From positions 1 through 46,575 of the forward strand of contig QANT01003855.1 of assembly GCA_003254885.1 (NCBI GenBank): 46,575 nt of DNA, in the 5' to 3' direction. Shown piece by piece: positions 34,885-46,575 of the stretch. This DNA is from Purshia tridentata. Taxonomy: Eukaryota > Streptophyta > Magnoliopsida > Rosales > Rosaceae. Numbering within the stretch: position 1 is the stretch's first letter; every line of letters starts with the position of its first letter. A program made the position numbers and the translations under genes. The notes under the pieces are model-generated. The model ran no database searches. It saw only the letters and a program-made list of their open reading frames with translations, and was not told where the DNA came from.

Positions 34885-37088
34885 AAAAGGATGCACAACC
34901 CTCCGGGGTTTTGAGTCAAAGACAGCTACAGAGAGTTTGTCCTCTTCGCTTCTCTCAAATCGACCCCAACATATATAGAGTCCATCACACGTGTGCCTAG
35001 CTCCTGATTCCTAATCTTTCATGACCTCCTTCACTAACTGTCAAATTCCAACCACATTGTCATTTCACAGTATATGGGGACTGACATCCCATCTCATTCA
35101 GCTTTAGACATTGATTAAAGACCTCAAGCTTTTTTGGTTCCTGTATATGAATGTGTGAAGAGCCAAGCTTCTACAGTTTTTTGGAATGAAAGGCTAAATT
35201 AATCATGCTTTAGAGGGTTATTGCAGAATAAAATCGTAAAACTTGTTGTGAGGCAGAGGCTTGTATCAATCAACGATTGTCGTGTTCATAGAAATGGGAT
35301 TACTTCTGGTTCCATTTCATGTATTTCATTCAAAACTTCCAAACATATTGTAAGAGATGTCCATTCACCATCTTCCATATGAGATAACTTATACTGAATT
35401 TAAACTGTTTTAGGATGCATGTGCTTGCACAAAATATGCAATTGTCATGTCAAGTCAATTTGGTATTACTCATGCACAAATGCATGTATATGAAAGACTG
35501 AGACCTAAAATGCCTGGTCAGAAAATACTGGTAGAGCATAATAAATCTCCCTTTATGCCTAAACAATTAAACATATAGATTGCATATCATTAATAAAGTG
35601 TCCAGTGTCCTCATAAATAAAAAGAAACCACTTTTAAATGAAAAAAAAAAAGAAGCAGCATAAATAAAATGAATGAGTGGAGCCATAAAATTGATTGGTA
35701 GCCAAAGGAGGATCCAAGAGATGAGGAGTGTGAGAGTGTCCAGGGCATTCCGTCCTCTGCTGCTAATGGGGTAGAGCTGGTGGTGGTTAAGACCACATGT
35801 TCCCCATAAATGCATGAGAAAAAGCCAAAGGGCTTGGCTTCATACAGACAATTGCCCCCTTGCTTGTACAGTTTCTCATGTCTCCTTGGGTTGCTCTCAT
35901 TGTCCCCTCCCTATATCCCCATTCTCCTTCATCAAATCTTTGCCTAAATTCCCACAGGCGTGGCTGCTTGTTGGCCTTTGCCTTCTTCATCTGTAAAAAA
36001 GAGGCTCTATATGTATACCCTCCATTTTAAACTTAACAGGATGTGGACCTCAATCTGATTGATAATTAGTAGTATATGTAGCTTGCACCCTTGGTGAGAT
36101 TGAATGTTGAGTTCTATCGATGTCCACAGCTTGGGGACACCATGATTGAGTTCCATGAATGTGTCTTGATTTTTCACTCTTCATCAATAAGGGGTTACTT
36201 CCATTTTCAAATCTATGTTTGTCCAAATTTTTAACCGTAGAAATTAGTATATTATCTAGTTCTCCCACAAAGAAAAAAAAGAAGGAAATTAGTATATCAG
36301 TGTCTGTGTGAGATATCAATACTCTCTGAGTACGTGGTTAACTGCAATAAATCATGTATGCTGATCTGTGATCAATTTTAGTAGTTTTTTTATTTGTCAT
36401 TCTTTCTCTTAGGAAAGCATACCATACATCTGGTACTATTTATAAAGCTAGCTAATCTAATGGTTTTCCTGTCAACCTTAGTCTTTCTCTAACATATCTT
36501 CTTCCTATCAACCATTCTTTTTATTTATGTGCATATCAATATTGACTATTTCAATCTTCTGGGACAGATAGCGTTTGAAAGCGATAGTGGTACAGTGGTA
36601 TGTTGACACTTCCAAAGCACATTTGCACTTAAAGAACCAATTAAAAGTTAATGAACTCCTTTATCTGACCTCTATTAATTAATTTTCTTCATTATCCCTA
36701 ACCACTTGGTTAGAATGTTTTTTATTATCACTTTCCTCAAGTTTATGTATCAATGGAAGTACTTGTTATGCTTTGTTTGAAAGTGGACTAATTTCACTAC
36801 CATGCAAGCTTTATATGAATTATTATCCAACCTTTCAGTAAATAAGGGACAACAAACATGCGGTTTCAGGACGTACCAGAGACACTGAGACAGAAGCGTC
36901 TAATTAGAAGTCTAATATTTATCCAAATCCAACATACACGTACAATGAGAGGGAAAGCACAGAGTATATAAGACAAGGAACTTTTACGAATCAAATCATA
37001 AATGGTCCTTGGTACAGTGGTGGGAAATTAATCCAGGGATGGCCCACATGCCAGACCATGCAAATTTCACCAAGTTATTGTCATTAAT

Positions 37089-39406
37089 TTATTTAGTCTC
37101 CATTCTAAATGGCTCCCAGAGAGGAGTGGTTTTACTGAAATATTTTCCCACCACCCTTGAATCCAAAATCTTAATGGCTTCCTCAGATTTAATGCACCTG
37201 GGTGTCTTGTATTGGTTGACTGAAGATCCCTGAGATACAGAAAAATCCATGAGTGCATCAAAAGTTCCATGCTTCACAATTCTTATCTCCAATGGGCCAA
37301 TAGAATTGTCCTTCCTCCTGCACCTCCTATACACAGAATCCAGAGACTCTTCCACTGTGGAGCAGCATTGCTCCATTATGCTGGGGTCTAGCTGCACTGT
37401 CACTGTATCATTGTTTCCTTTCATCTTAAGCTCCCAAAAAAGCACATAGTGGCCTGGGATTGATGAAGTGTCAGCATAGCTGGTGTACTCAATCAGGAGG
37501 AAGCCAAGGGGCTCCAGCAGGAACTTTGCTTGTGTAACTGCATTTAAGAGGTCTTCTTCATTGGTTTTGTCAGTATCAATGCTTAAAACCACATTTCTCC
37601 TGTGCATAAAACGGAACTGAGGAGCACTGTTGTGGAAACCAGTCACCATTAGAATGTCACCGACTCTGTACCTGTACAGGCCTGCATAGAAGGAAAAGTT
37701 AATCAAATAACTGTCTGATAACTAAGGCAAGTCTGGGACTTTTCAGAGAATAATGAGTCTAATAATGCATCAACTGTGATAAATAAATTGGGGGGGAACA
37801 TTCTCTTTTGCATTGTAGCATCCTATAGTAAAAAGGTAAATTTTGCTTTTGCATGTTTGAGATTGGTTCTCTCTGCTTAAAAAATAAAACAGAAAATATA
37901 TGAAGTATGTGGGTCAGATCTGGAGATGGAAAGTAAAATACCAGTAAAAGTTGTGACGACAAGTTCATAATAGTTACCAATCTTCACATCCACTAGATCA
38001 ACTGTTTCTAATTCTTCCCTTTCATCCTCATTGAGCATGCAATTTTGATCAGAAACACCATTGCACTGGACTACCTCCTCACCTTGGTTTTTCTCCACAG
38101 GTAGGAACTCAAAGTAGGCCATATTAGGAAGGAGGGTGTATGACACATCTTGTGGCTTGCTGAGTGGTTTGAAATTGATCCCAAGATAGCATTCAGAAGA
38201 AGCATACATTGTCGAAATCAAAGGCAGCCCTCCAGAATAGAACTCAAGTGTTGGGATATATTGGGCCATAGACCCTGTAACTATAACTTCAATGTACTTT
38301 GTTCTAGGCCAAAGTTTCTTAATTATGCCTTCCCAGGACTTACTGCTAAACTCATGCTCAATCAAATTGGCCAAATCTGGATTTGGCTTGCCAAGGGTTA
38401 AAGACACAGCATTTCTGCAACTGGTGTCAGTGATCCAATCACTGACATGACCTGATGCTATGTTCGAGCACAACTCCTTCCAGTAGTCCTCTAAGAATTT
38501 GATAGCCCTCAGGAAAGCGGATGCGAAAACAGCACCAACCCTCAGAACCTGGTCCCTCTGCAATAAACCACAGAGTAACTGGCAGTACATACTCTGCCTA
38601 CTGTCTGAGCACAAGATGGTCTCATCTGGGCTAGTGTAGATGTTAAACCGGTTGAAAGGCCGGTTTCTGAAGTTACTGCTCTTGTAGTAGCTGGTTAGGA
38701 CAGGCCTTGCCACCAAACCAGAAGGAGTACGAATTTCTGATTTGATAAACAAGAGGTACATTCCTTTTCCTTGATCCAAGCCATCCACATACCTGAATTT
38801 GGAATAACATAATTGCTCAATTACCTTGCTTTCACTGTTACATCAAATTTAGAACTGCCACAGAAATTTAATATATATAACAAAATAAGAGAAAAGCTAG
38901 CTTCTCACTTGTTCATCACAGGCACAAGGAGATTATAAAAGAATGTCTTTCTGTCCAAGTCTTCATCAGTTGAAGGCATCATCTTTGGCTGCCCTCCTGA
39001 AGTTCCAGAGCTGCGAGGAAGATAACTTTTAGAACAAAACCAAAATAAATGGAAAATAAATTGCTTGTATTCAGAAAATGACCTGTGAACAATAATTTCC
39101 ATACCTTGTGAGGAGCTCAGTGATTTTTTGAGCAGAAACGATCTCTGATGGCTCTCCATTGGCAACTCGCTCGATATAAGGCTTGACGTCTTCATAATTC
39201 ACAACAGGAACTTTCTTCTTGAAAAGTTTCTTGTCATGGTGGCCATTAAGAAACCCCCTAAGATATTCTGTTTGAGCATTTTTTGTTAGTATCTCTTTTA
39301 ATACCTGTTGCTGTATTTGATATGCATTTGTTGTCAGGTCCTCCAAAAGCTTCAAACCATATTCATTGTCATTTGGATCAAAGCTTGGAATCATACTTGG
39401 CAGCAT
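37089..39406 (-). CDS. GH3.17: Indole-3-acetic acid-amido synthetase, GH3.17-like
   Basis: Four exons join in frame: 39406-39105, 39010-38909, 38792-37942 and 37681-37089, giving 615 aa. Group II GH3 enzymes adenylate auxin and link it to amino acids, which lowers free IAA; Arabidopsis GH3.17 prefers glutamate. The three adenylate-binding motifs are present: SSGTSGGQPK (101-110), YASSE (331-335) and YRYRVGD (421-427). DTDKTNEEDLLNAVTQAK and SYADTSSIPGHYVLFWEL are close to GH3.17 as I recall it. An acidic loop rich in E and D lies before the third motif. A second in-frame start at 39394 (MIPSFDPND) matches the usual family start better than the one at 39406, so four extra residues are possible. 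Two TGTCTC auxin-response cores lie 291-326 bases upstream. Confidence 0.93.
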
Positions 39407-39696
39407 TAGGAAGGAAACAATAACTATACAAGCTTTGGTTTAGAGCTGGCTCTAGGACATGTCATTTACTGATTGCTGTTTGACACATGCAAGGAATGAA
39501 AGAAATTAATTGAAATTTCAGTCTGATTGATCAGATAAGACCTTGAAACACTTTTAGAGAGGAAGACTGCTCTCTTCCTTTTGAACTGAACTTTGTAATT
39601 TGTAAAGCTGCTTTAACAGAGAAAATAAGCAAGAACAGTGAAAATGCTTAAAGAACAAAGGAAGATAAAAAGTGCTAAATATTTGTATTGAGCCAT

Positions 39697-39732
39697 TGTC
39701 TCATAATAGAAGGCTTCCTCTCAATGTGTCTC
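39697..39732 (+). promoter_or_regulatory. Pair of TGTCTC auxin-response cores upstream of GH3
   Basis: TGTCTC occurs at 39697-39702 and 39727-39732, in the same orientation and 30 bases apart. ARF transcription factors bind this core, and GH3 genes are classic auxin-induced targets. A TATAATA on the minus strand near 39812 lies on the far side, so the pair could fall in the 5' leader if that is the real TATA box. Confidence 0.4.
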
Positions 39733-40325
39733 TGCGTAGCAGCTGATAAAAGGGGTGGAGGGAAATGATTAAATAACAGATTCTGGTGGGGATTTTGGGA
39801 AATGATGTATATTATAAAAAAAAAACAAAAAAACTTAGAAATAAAAAGAAGGAAATGTAAGGGAAGTTGAGGCTATGGAGGTCCTACACACGTGGCCCTG
39901 TCTGGTAAGCTGTGAATATATTAAAAAATGGTTGGTCAAAACCACCTTCAATTACCTCTTTTCCCTACAAAGCCTATTATATAAAATAATGCTATAGAGT
40001 TTCAAACTCAAATCAACAGCTTGTATGATTAAGATAAGTTTGGTCTGAAATTAATTGAATACTCTTTTACAATAGACCAATGAAATGGGAACAATAATAA
40101 AGAAATAAAAAACATTTTTCTTAGGAAAAAGAGAATAACAAACAAAAAGACCCAGCAAGATATCCAAGTGCTAATGCAAGAATAGGACAATGCTATCAGA
40201 ACAGCAATCATGGAGAAGCTGTAACTTTACTGCTTTAGCTACTGCTAGACATGGTGGCACAACACATGAAGATGTGCATGAAAGCACAGTAGATTACAAC
40301 TCCACTATGATCTCATTAAGAAACT

Positions 40326-40801
40326 AAGCATTGGTTGTCACATTCTCAGCCAAAAACTATGCTCCAAAACTAGGGCTGTTTATTCGGCTGATACTATCTA
40401 TAAGACTATAACTGAACTCAAGCAGGACCGAAGCGGTCCGCGAGGTGATTTGGAACTTTCCACCACCAGACCCACATAAAGACTTTTGTGGCTCTGAGAA
40501 AGTGAAATCTTTTCAGGCTCTAATGATCTCGTTTCCTCATTTGTTTAAACTCTCAAAATCAATCTCCTTCCTAATGTAATACTTTAATGATACTAGGAGA
40601 TGTTTAAGTCACCAAATTTCAAGGATTACAACTGTACAGCAATACTTGCTCATAAAAAAGAAAAAGAAAAAGAAAAATATTAAATCTGTGCACCAGATCA
40701 GATTATACGTTTACTATAAGGCCAACCCTATGGCTTGACATGACATGCTAGCAGTCACAGTCTTGAAGCATCGGTTGTCACATTCTCAGCCAAAAAATAT
40801 G
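40326..40801 (+). repeat. 36-base direct repeat, 440 bases apart
   Basis: Copies at 40326-40361 and 40766-40801 share 34 of 36 bases by eye, including GGTTGTCACATTCTCAGCC and AAAAA. The flanks are unrelated. No known element or RNA is recognised. Confidence 0.8.
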
Positions 40802-42479
40802 AATCGCTATATCTCACCTAGCACACACAGAAATTTTCTTAATACTTAGCATTAAAATACCCTTTAAGATTGGAATCACATTACAATGGCACTTTTTTTT
40901 CTCAGTTCTGTTTTAGCCATTAACACAAGCATATCCGTTACATTATGAATGCTTCAAGAAGAGAGAGAGACAGAAAGGGAGCAAAAAGAAATTTTTTTTT
41001 TAAAAAAAAACGTTGATATGTATATATATACACACATAGACATTTATATATATAGACAGACAAATGTTTGTCATGCTAGTGAGCAGTGAATTATATGTCA
41101 CTTCGAGGACCCTGCTCTGTAATCATCAAAATTATGATTGGACCAACCAATGGAACAAAATTTATCGGGATCCAAAATAGTAAAACCATGTTAGGTTATA
41201 AATTTCCTGACTATTTAGTCGAGAAAAGTGTTGGTTTGCATCTGACCCACCTGGTAATTGAAGGATCTGAGGACAAACAGAGTACTATTTTGAGTAAATT
41301 ATTAGCCAACTACACAAACACACAATCTTTTCAAAGGCTCCACTCATCCCCCAAGAAAAGCCATTTCCTAGTGAAAATGGAAAAGTCGATACTGGATTAT
41401 ATGAAGTGATGAGTAGCCAACTTACGCTGCACAGCATTGATTTTTGTAACATTTTTTTAGCCTGGCCCTTTCATAATTTACGAAAAGCAAAGAGAGAAAA
41501 AAGAAACGAGATGAGACAGTAAGGTGCTGTAAGAATTAGGAGTTAGGCCACAAATGGAAAAGGGTTTCCTTTCTGGTCATAAAACAGCTACGACTTCCAC
41601 ATGGAATGGCCCTATCAGAAATAATATATGGCCCGAACAAAATGAACTGGCTGGCATGTGACTCTCAATTAGGACCAATGGTGTATTTTTCTCATGAAGC
41701 ATGCTAAGATAAGATTTTGAAAAATTTGTACCTTTGAATTTGTTTGTTTGAAAAACTGAAAAAATTACAAAGACATTTGGTTTGGTCATAAATTAATTTT
41801 ATATTACGAATGTATACGCTCACTGTATCTACCTCTAATCACGTGAGTTTATTTGTAAATTCCAAATAAGAGTTGAGGGTTGAGGTTGCCTGAGGTAAAA
41901 GAATAGGGCGTGATGGAAGCACATTGGGAGTGGGATTAGAATAATGCAAAACCGTTGTTAGGCAAGCAGAATGGGGAGGAAGAAAAATGTAAAGAAATGG
42001 ATAATAAGTGATATTAGGACATATTGATCGGGATTTGCTAGATATGGTTTTCTTAGGTGTTGATGTTTAAAGATAAAACAAAACAAAGTAGGTGGTGTTA
42101 TGGGGGGGACAGACCGCCCTTGAAATGGGGAGGGTGAGAGGAGCAAAGTAAGGGTGGGAATATAGAGGAGGAAGAAGAAAGAGTGAGATCGCTCTCAACT
42201 TTCCCCATAATATTTATATCATTGTTTGACCAAATGAAAGCTCCTCTACCCGACCAAGTCAAACTTCCAAGGACAGCAGAGCTACTGAGTCGTAGAGACC
42301 TATAATAACCTTATATATACATATCATAATATCATCATCAAGAACCTGGCTATAGCCTATAACTAGTTATATATGTGCTCTGAATTTCATGTCAACTTTG
42401 GTATTGAAATTTGCTCAAACCTACTTTGCTGCTCTACAACTGGCAGGTTGTGCACAAACAACTCACAAGTCGCAACCCC

Positions 42480-42740
42480 ATAAATAGTGTAGTAGGCTAT
42501 AGTTGCCTTATTTATAAGAAATTCCTCACAAAATTGATCACATCACTTTCCATGTAATTGGTTGAATTATTTAAAAAAGTTGTATACAACAATGATATAC
42601 ATGGTTTTTTTTTTCATATATATCCCCTCATCCATATAAATAGTAGCCCTATTCATAAGAAATTCCTATATATAATTGTTATATACAACTTTTTTTGCAC
42701 AAAACTAATCATGTAATTCACATGTAAGTGATATTAATAT
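42480..42740. repeat. Decayed local repeat cluster with an inverted repeat
   Basis: An inverted pair lies at 42573-42599 (AAAAAAGTTGTATACAACAAT core) and 42669-42696 (ATTGTTATATACAACTTTTTT core). The segment also holds direct repeats of ATAAATAGT and TATAAGAAATTCCT. This may be a decayed short inverted-repeat element. Confidence 0.5.
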
Positions 42741-45700
42741 ATTATATATGAAAGAGGTTGTCACAAATCAAGTCTCACAAATAGTCAATACCATGGAATA
42801 CAACAATAGACTTTAAAAAACAGAAGCCAGATAGCCCCAAAAGCTCTCCCTTTTTTTTTTTTAATAAAATGTTTGGTACATGCAATTTAAACTTAAATAG
42901 TCAATTTTAAACCCACATAAACAAATTTTATAGGTATAATATTTTCTTTATTTGAATTTTGTTTGTCATTACAACTAAGAATACATCGATCTCTGGTCGC
43001 TTCCTTTGGAAGCAAGAGATTGGGTTGACATATATATATCATATCACTGCTTGTGATTGCAAAATTAAAGTAAACACAGATGTGAACCAACCTCTTTAAG
43101 CTTTTTTAATATGACCTAGCTAGCTTCAAGTTTATACCACCAGAGATTTGTATGTGTTTCTTTTTATATCACAAGCCCTAGAGTGAGAAACCAATGAATT
43201 AAGTTTCGTATTAATTAATGCAGGGCCACAATTATAAAAGTGTTGCTTAAGCACAAATAAAAACATGTTTGTCGACTGTTTACTGTAGCAATGCACGCCA
43301 CTGATTAACAACTAACCGAACAAACCTATCGAATTAGCCACTTGAAACTAGATTAGTGGGTAGAACATGTAGACATAATATTGTTTAACTTCAATTTTAA
43401 TATGTACCAAATTTGAATTATAAATGATGTACTGTCATTATATGTGTATTAATATTATATTTGTAAAAAAGTGAGTCTCAAAATAAATTCATATATTAAT
43501 CGGCAAAATACTATCACTTGGATAATTTTTAATATACAAATTTAAAATCTCTAACAAACCTCGGCTATAAAATGTTATGATATGCCTGAAGTCCATCCTA
43601 CATCACAGCATTACTAATATTTTCAATCTTGCGTCAATGAGTGGTTTGACTAGATTTTACTTTGAATATCTTAAGAAGCACAAAAAGACATGGACGGAAA
43701 AGCACCAGATCCAAGAGCAAGTAGGGCGTTCATTAAGTCGTTATTTAAAATGCTCCAAGTTGGTGATTAGATCATATTAGTTAATTAGTATATGCACATT
43801 ATTATATAATAATATACAGTAATAACATTATTATATAATATCATTACGTTTATAAATTTATGTTTTGGGCTATAACATGTGTAGTTAAAAAACCAATCCT
43901 TGAAAATGGCCACATGAGGTCAGAGCGGCCCATTAGTCATTACATATATATTAATGGGTGGGACGGTGATGGTCAACGTAGTCGGAATTTTCTCTCCTGC
44001 GACAACAACACATACAAGGAGGTGCACAGTAATTCTCTTTCTCTTCTGCGCCTGCTTCGCATCTTCTTTTTTTACTAGAAATTGTGTAAGCCTACCTAGT
44101 GTTTCCAACTTAACCATCTATCTAATATAAGATAACTAATTAATTCTCACTTATGACTCGCATTGCATCAGGCTTTATGATCCCAACATGTATTATACTT
44201 AGGAATCCGTTTGTGTGAATAAATATTAGAGGTGTAGTTCAATTATGAGAGCATATTGAATAATATATGGAGTGGTAATGGAATAGAACCAGTACATGTT
44301 CCATCTTTTTGGTAGAACGTGATTCGATTTAATTGTTCATAACCATAACATGCTTGAGTTTAATTCAAAGTCTTTAATTTCTTAACTAAGAATGTGGAGT
44401 GAAGGAGACACACATAGGCACATGGAAATGGCGACGCCTCTAGCTGAAAGAAACAAATTTTATAATTTGAACTTTAAAGCCTCCTTTAATTCATTAGGAA
44501 TTTAGGATGGAGGGTCACCAGCAATAAAATAATTAAAAAGTATTAGTTCCATTATACTTTGCATGGCCATGGCCATGGCCTTGGCCTATGGGATTGAAAT
44601 ATACAAGATTTGCTTTGAGGTTGACACTAAAATATTATTCAAAATTATAACGTTGGATTTGAGAGATTGGATTGGCTCTTAAAAGCTCTGTCATCGCCAT
44701 GTACTGTGATTTACATTCTATGTGAAGAATTTTAGCTGTATCTTAGGTACTACGATTCGGGTCTATGTTGCAAGTTTTATTAATTCCTAATGCTTTGAGA
44801 AAAACCAAAGATTACGAAAAAAGAAAGAGAAATAGAAAATCTCAATCTCGTTGTTTGACTCTTTTATATTTCTAGCTCACTCACACCAACCAACTAATTT
44901 AATTTTTGTGCTATCTTCATTGTCTAATAATATTGCTTTACACTTAGACTAATAAAAATTAGACTATTTCAAGTTGAATCTCCTTTACAAAATAAAATAA
45001 AACATAATCTCAATCGAGGTTGGGGTTTCTGCAGATTTTTCTTTGTTTTTATTAATAAACTTTATTAATTTAGTTAAATGTAAAATGTGAATCGTTTAAA
45101 ATTAAATTTTGTAGGCGTGTCAACTGAGCAATTGTTCAGGGTGCATTTAGAATTTCCTGTTTTATATTATTGTCCGAACAAAATGTTTCATGGGATGATG
45201 GGTCCAAAATGTAGTTATTTATTTTGTGTGCCTAAATTGATTTATTATACATAAATGTAAGCCCATTCCTAATTATAGCCCAGCACACAAACTATACATA
45301 TATGACAACGCTATCGACCCAAGTCCAACAAAACATTTATGACCCATGATGATATCAACCTGTGTAGTTGTTGAATTTTCAGATAGATCTAAATGTACTT
45401 GTCTCAACGGATTTCATATATAATTAGGGAACTTAATTTGATTTAATCAATTAGTTCATCACTTTATACAAGGCTTCTAGCCTACAAGCTTTCTTTAATA
45501 TTGAATAAGGGTTTTTTTATTTAAAAATATAGCACAATTTAAAACACCATACATTATACTAGTACAAATTAAGTGTATATATATATAGATAGATATAAGA
45601 AATATATAGCTGTAATTGCATGGATTGATGATGGATTTGATTAATGTAAATAATTATAAACCCCCTAGTTAGAGGTAAAATATCTCTTAACCTCCACCCA

Positions 45701-45883
45701 AAATCTAACTCTCTCAAAACCCCCAATTTTACATTTAATATTTTCCTAAACCCCTTAGTCAACCTACACCCATCCACAGTTGACCCCTTTTTAAAGACAA
45801 TTCCTATTATACCCTATTTCATTTTCTCTTCCTTATTTGCGTGAAACTCTCTCTCTGTGCATAACCTCTCTCCTCTGGTTTGC

Positions 45884-45892
45884 CTTTCTCTT

Positions 45893-45931
<39 letters not shown>

Positions 45932-45932
45932 T
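45884..45932. repeat. CT microsatellite
   Basis: About 49 bases of nearly pure CT repeats interrupted by TTT steps. Dinucleotide runs like this are common in plant 5' leaders and usually vary in length between individuals. Confidence 0.9.
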
Positions 45933-45979
45933 CTGGTTAGCTCTCTCTTTCCCCTCTGCAAGCTCGATCCTCTGGCCAG

Positions 45980-46330
45980 CTTCGTTCTCCTTTTAGAAGC
46001 CATGTTTTGGCGTCTATGGAAGCCGTGGTCCGGCGTCGATGGAAACCCTGGAAGCCCTGGTCAGATGAGGCGAGCGTTGGAGCAAGCTGAGCAGCCATGT
46101 GAGACGTGGAGGCGAGCAGGAATCATCTGACCCAGTTTAGCAACTCCCAGTCCGACTACTCCTCGGCGACGGTGACGACTACAGCAGAAATGGATTTTGG
46201 CATTCATGCTTTAATCACGGTGAGTCAACTGGAGCTGGAGGAGATAGTGGTAGCTAACCGGAGCTGGGTAGGCGTCGCCAATATTGGAGGAGTGGCTGCG
46301 GAAAAAAATGGTAGAGGACGAGTTAGTTCT
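45980..46330 (+). other. GC-rich patch with gene-like composition at the right edge
   Basis: After the CT microsatellite the base composition jumps to high GC with many CG dinucleotides. It holds open stretches such as 46000-46130 and 46106-46366, and a donor-like GGTGAGT near 46218. No family is recognised in either frame. It could be the first exon of a gene running off the window, or a captured gene piece within a transposable element. Confidence 0.3.
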
Positions 46331-46478
46331 TGCACGGCTGATGGATTTTTATTATTTTATTTTTAAATTAATTTGATCTCTTATCATAATTAAGCATTAA
46401 GATATAAATTTTAGATAATTAATCATAATTAACTACAATAACAACACATAATAAGTAACAGATGTTTTGTTTGTTTTT

Positions 46479-46575
46479 CAGTTTCAGTTTCGATGCATCT
46501 AGTGAAATTGAATTTAATTTTACTGTATTTTACTGAAACTGTGAAACTGAATTCAAGTTTTTAGTGAAACTGAAT
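46479..46575. repeat. Repeats of GAAACTG in both orientations at the window end
   Basis: CAGTTTCAGTTTC at 46479-46491 faces GAAACTGTGAAACTG at 46535-46549, and GTGAAACTGAAT occurs at 46541-46552 and 46564-46575. The array runs off the window, so its full extent is unknown. Confidence 0.7.

Larger units (their letters stand above)
33407..37088. other. Gene-free stretch between NEF1 and GH3
   Basis: The left end is the NEF1 promoter, with CCGAGT repeats near 33511-33530 and no clear TATA. A TATAAAA on the plus strand at 34878-34884, followed by a CT-rich leader-like tract, could mark a non-coding transcript. Small inverted repeats lie at 34560-34595 and 35822-35840. Otherwise AT-rich. No protein frame here resembles a known family. 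Confidence 0.5.
39407..46575. other. Long stretch with no supported gene at the right end
   Basis: The left 600 bases are the GH3 promoter. Beyond that the DNA is mostly AT-rich with microsatellites, a 36-base direct repeat 440 bases apart, a local inverted and direct repeat cluster at 42480-42700, and ATTATATAATA runs near 43800. From 45660 the composition changes: C-rich and T-rich sequence, a CT microsatellite, then a GC-rich patch. A first exon of a gene running off the window cannot be excluded there. Confidence 0.5.

Noticed and set aside
37009..37449. Plus-strand frames overlapping the last GH3 exon
   Set aside because: They are antisense shadows of a secure coding exon.
41086..41409. 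107-codon plus-strand frame in the distal gene-free region
   Set aside because: No recognisable domain, AT-rich codons and no supporting promoter or introns. A frame of this length can arise by chance.
33700..46575. Possible microRNA precursors or tRNA genes in the gene-free stretches
   Set aside because: I compared the sequence with common plant mature microRNAs and tRNA box motifs from memory and saw no match. A folding scan with small-RNA data could still change this.

Overview
The window is nuclear DNA of a flowering plant, almost certainly a eudicot. Ten protein genes have typical GT-AG introns, AT-rich intergenic DNA, microsatellites and decayed repeats. All products are plant families: xylan synthase, plastid transaldolase, lumenal FKBP19, CYP51, NPF6.1, NEF1 and an auxin-conjugating GH3. 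My impression is a woody rosid, perhaps Rosaceae, but nothing in the sequence settles the species. There is no CRISPR array, operon, prophage or intact transposase.

Layout. 0.9-3.6 kb (+): IRX10/IRX10L-type xylan xylosyltransferase, 413 aa. 5.5-8.2 kb (+): plastid transaldolase, 442 aa. 9.0-11.1 kb (+): FKBP19-like lumenal immunophilin, 264 aa, followed by an orphan exon-like open stretch. 11.9-13.4 kb (-): CYP51 sterol 14-demethylase, 486 aa. 13.85-14.6 kb (-): truncated copy of the next gene. 15.2-17.1 kb (-): mediator-associated protein 2-like gene, 229 aa. 19.4-21.8 kb (+): NPF6.1-like NRT1/PTR transporter, 633 aa. 22.8-24.3 kb (-): RING-H2 E3 ligase, 230 aa. 26.6-27.5 kb (-): At4g14100-like secreted protein, 214 aa, with a broken 5' fragment 1.3 kb away. 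28.5-33.4 kb (-): NEF1, 1120 aa. 37.1-39.4 kb (-): GH3.17-like amido synthetase, 615 aa. The last 7 kb hold no supported gene, only microsatellites, small repeats and a GC-rich patch at 46.0-46.3 kb.

I joined exons by reading splice sites and checking phase. All ten models close in frame at lengths close to my recollection of the Arabidopsis homologues. These are independent genes, not one pathway. From memory, TAL, FKBP19, NPF6.1, NEF1 and GH3 genes also lie side by side on Arabidopsis chromosome 5 (about At5g13380-At5g13420). The core therefore looks like a conserved ancestral block, into which CYP51, the MAP2-like gene, the RING gene and the At4g14100-like gene are interleaved.

I found no novel biological system. 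The items most worth a second look are the orphan exon after FKBP19, the internally deleted MAP2-like copy upstream of CYP51, unusual residues in CYP51, the duplicated signal-peptide fragment and the GC-rich patch at the right edge.
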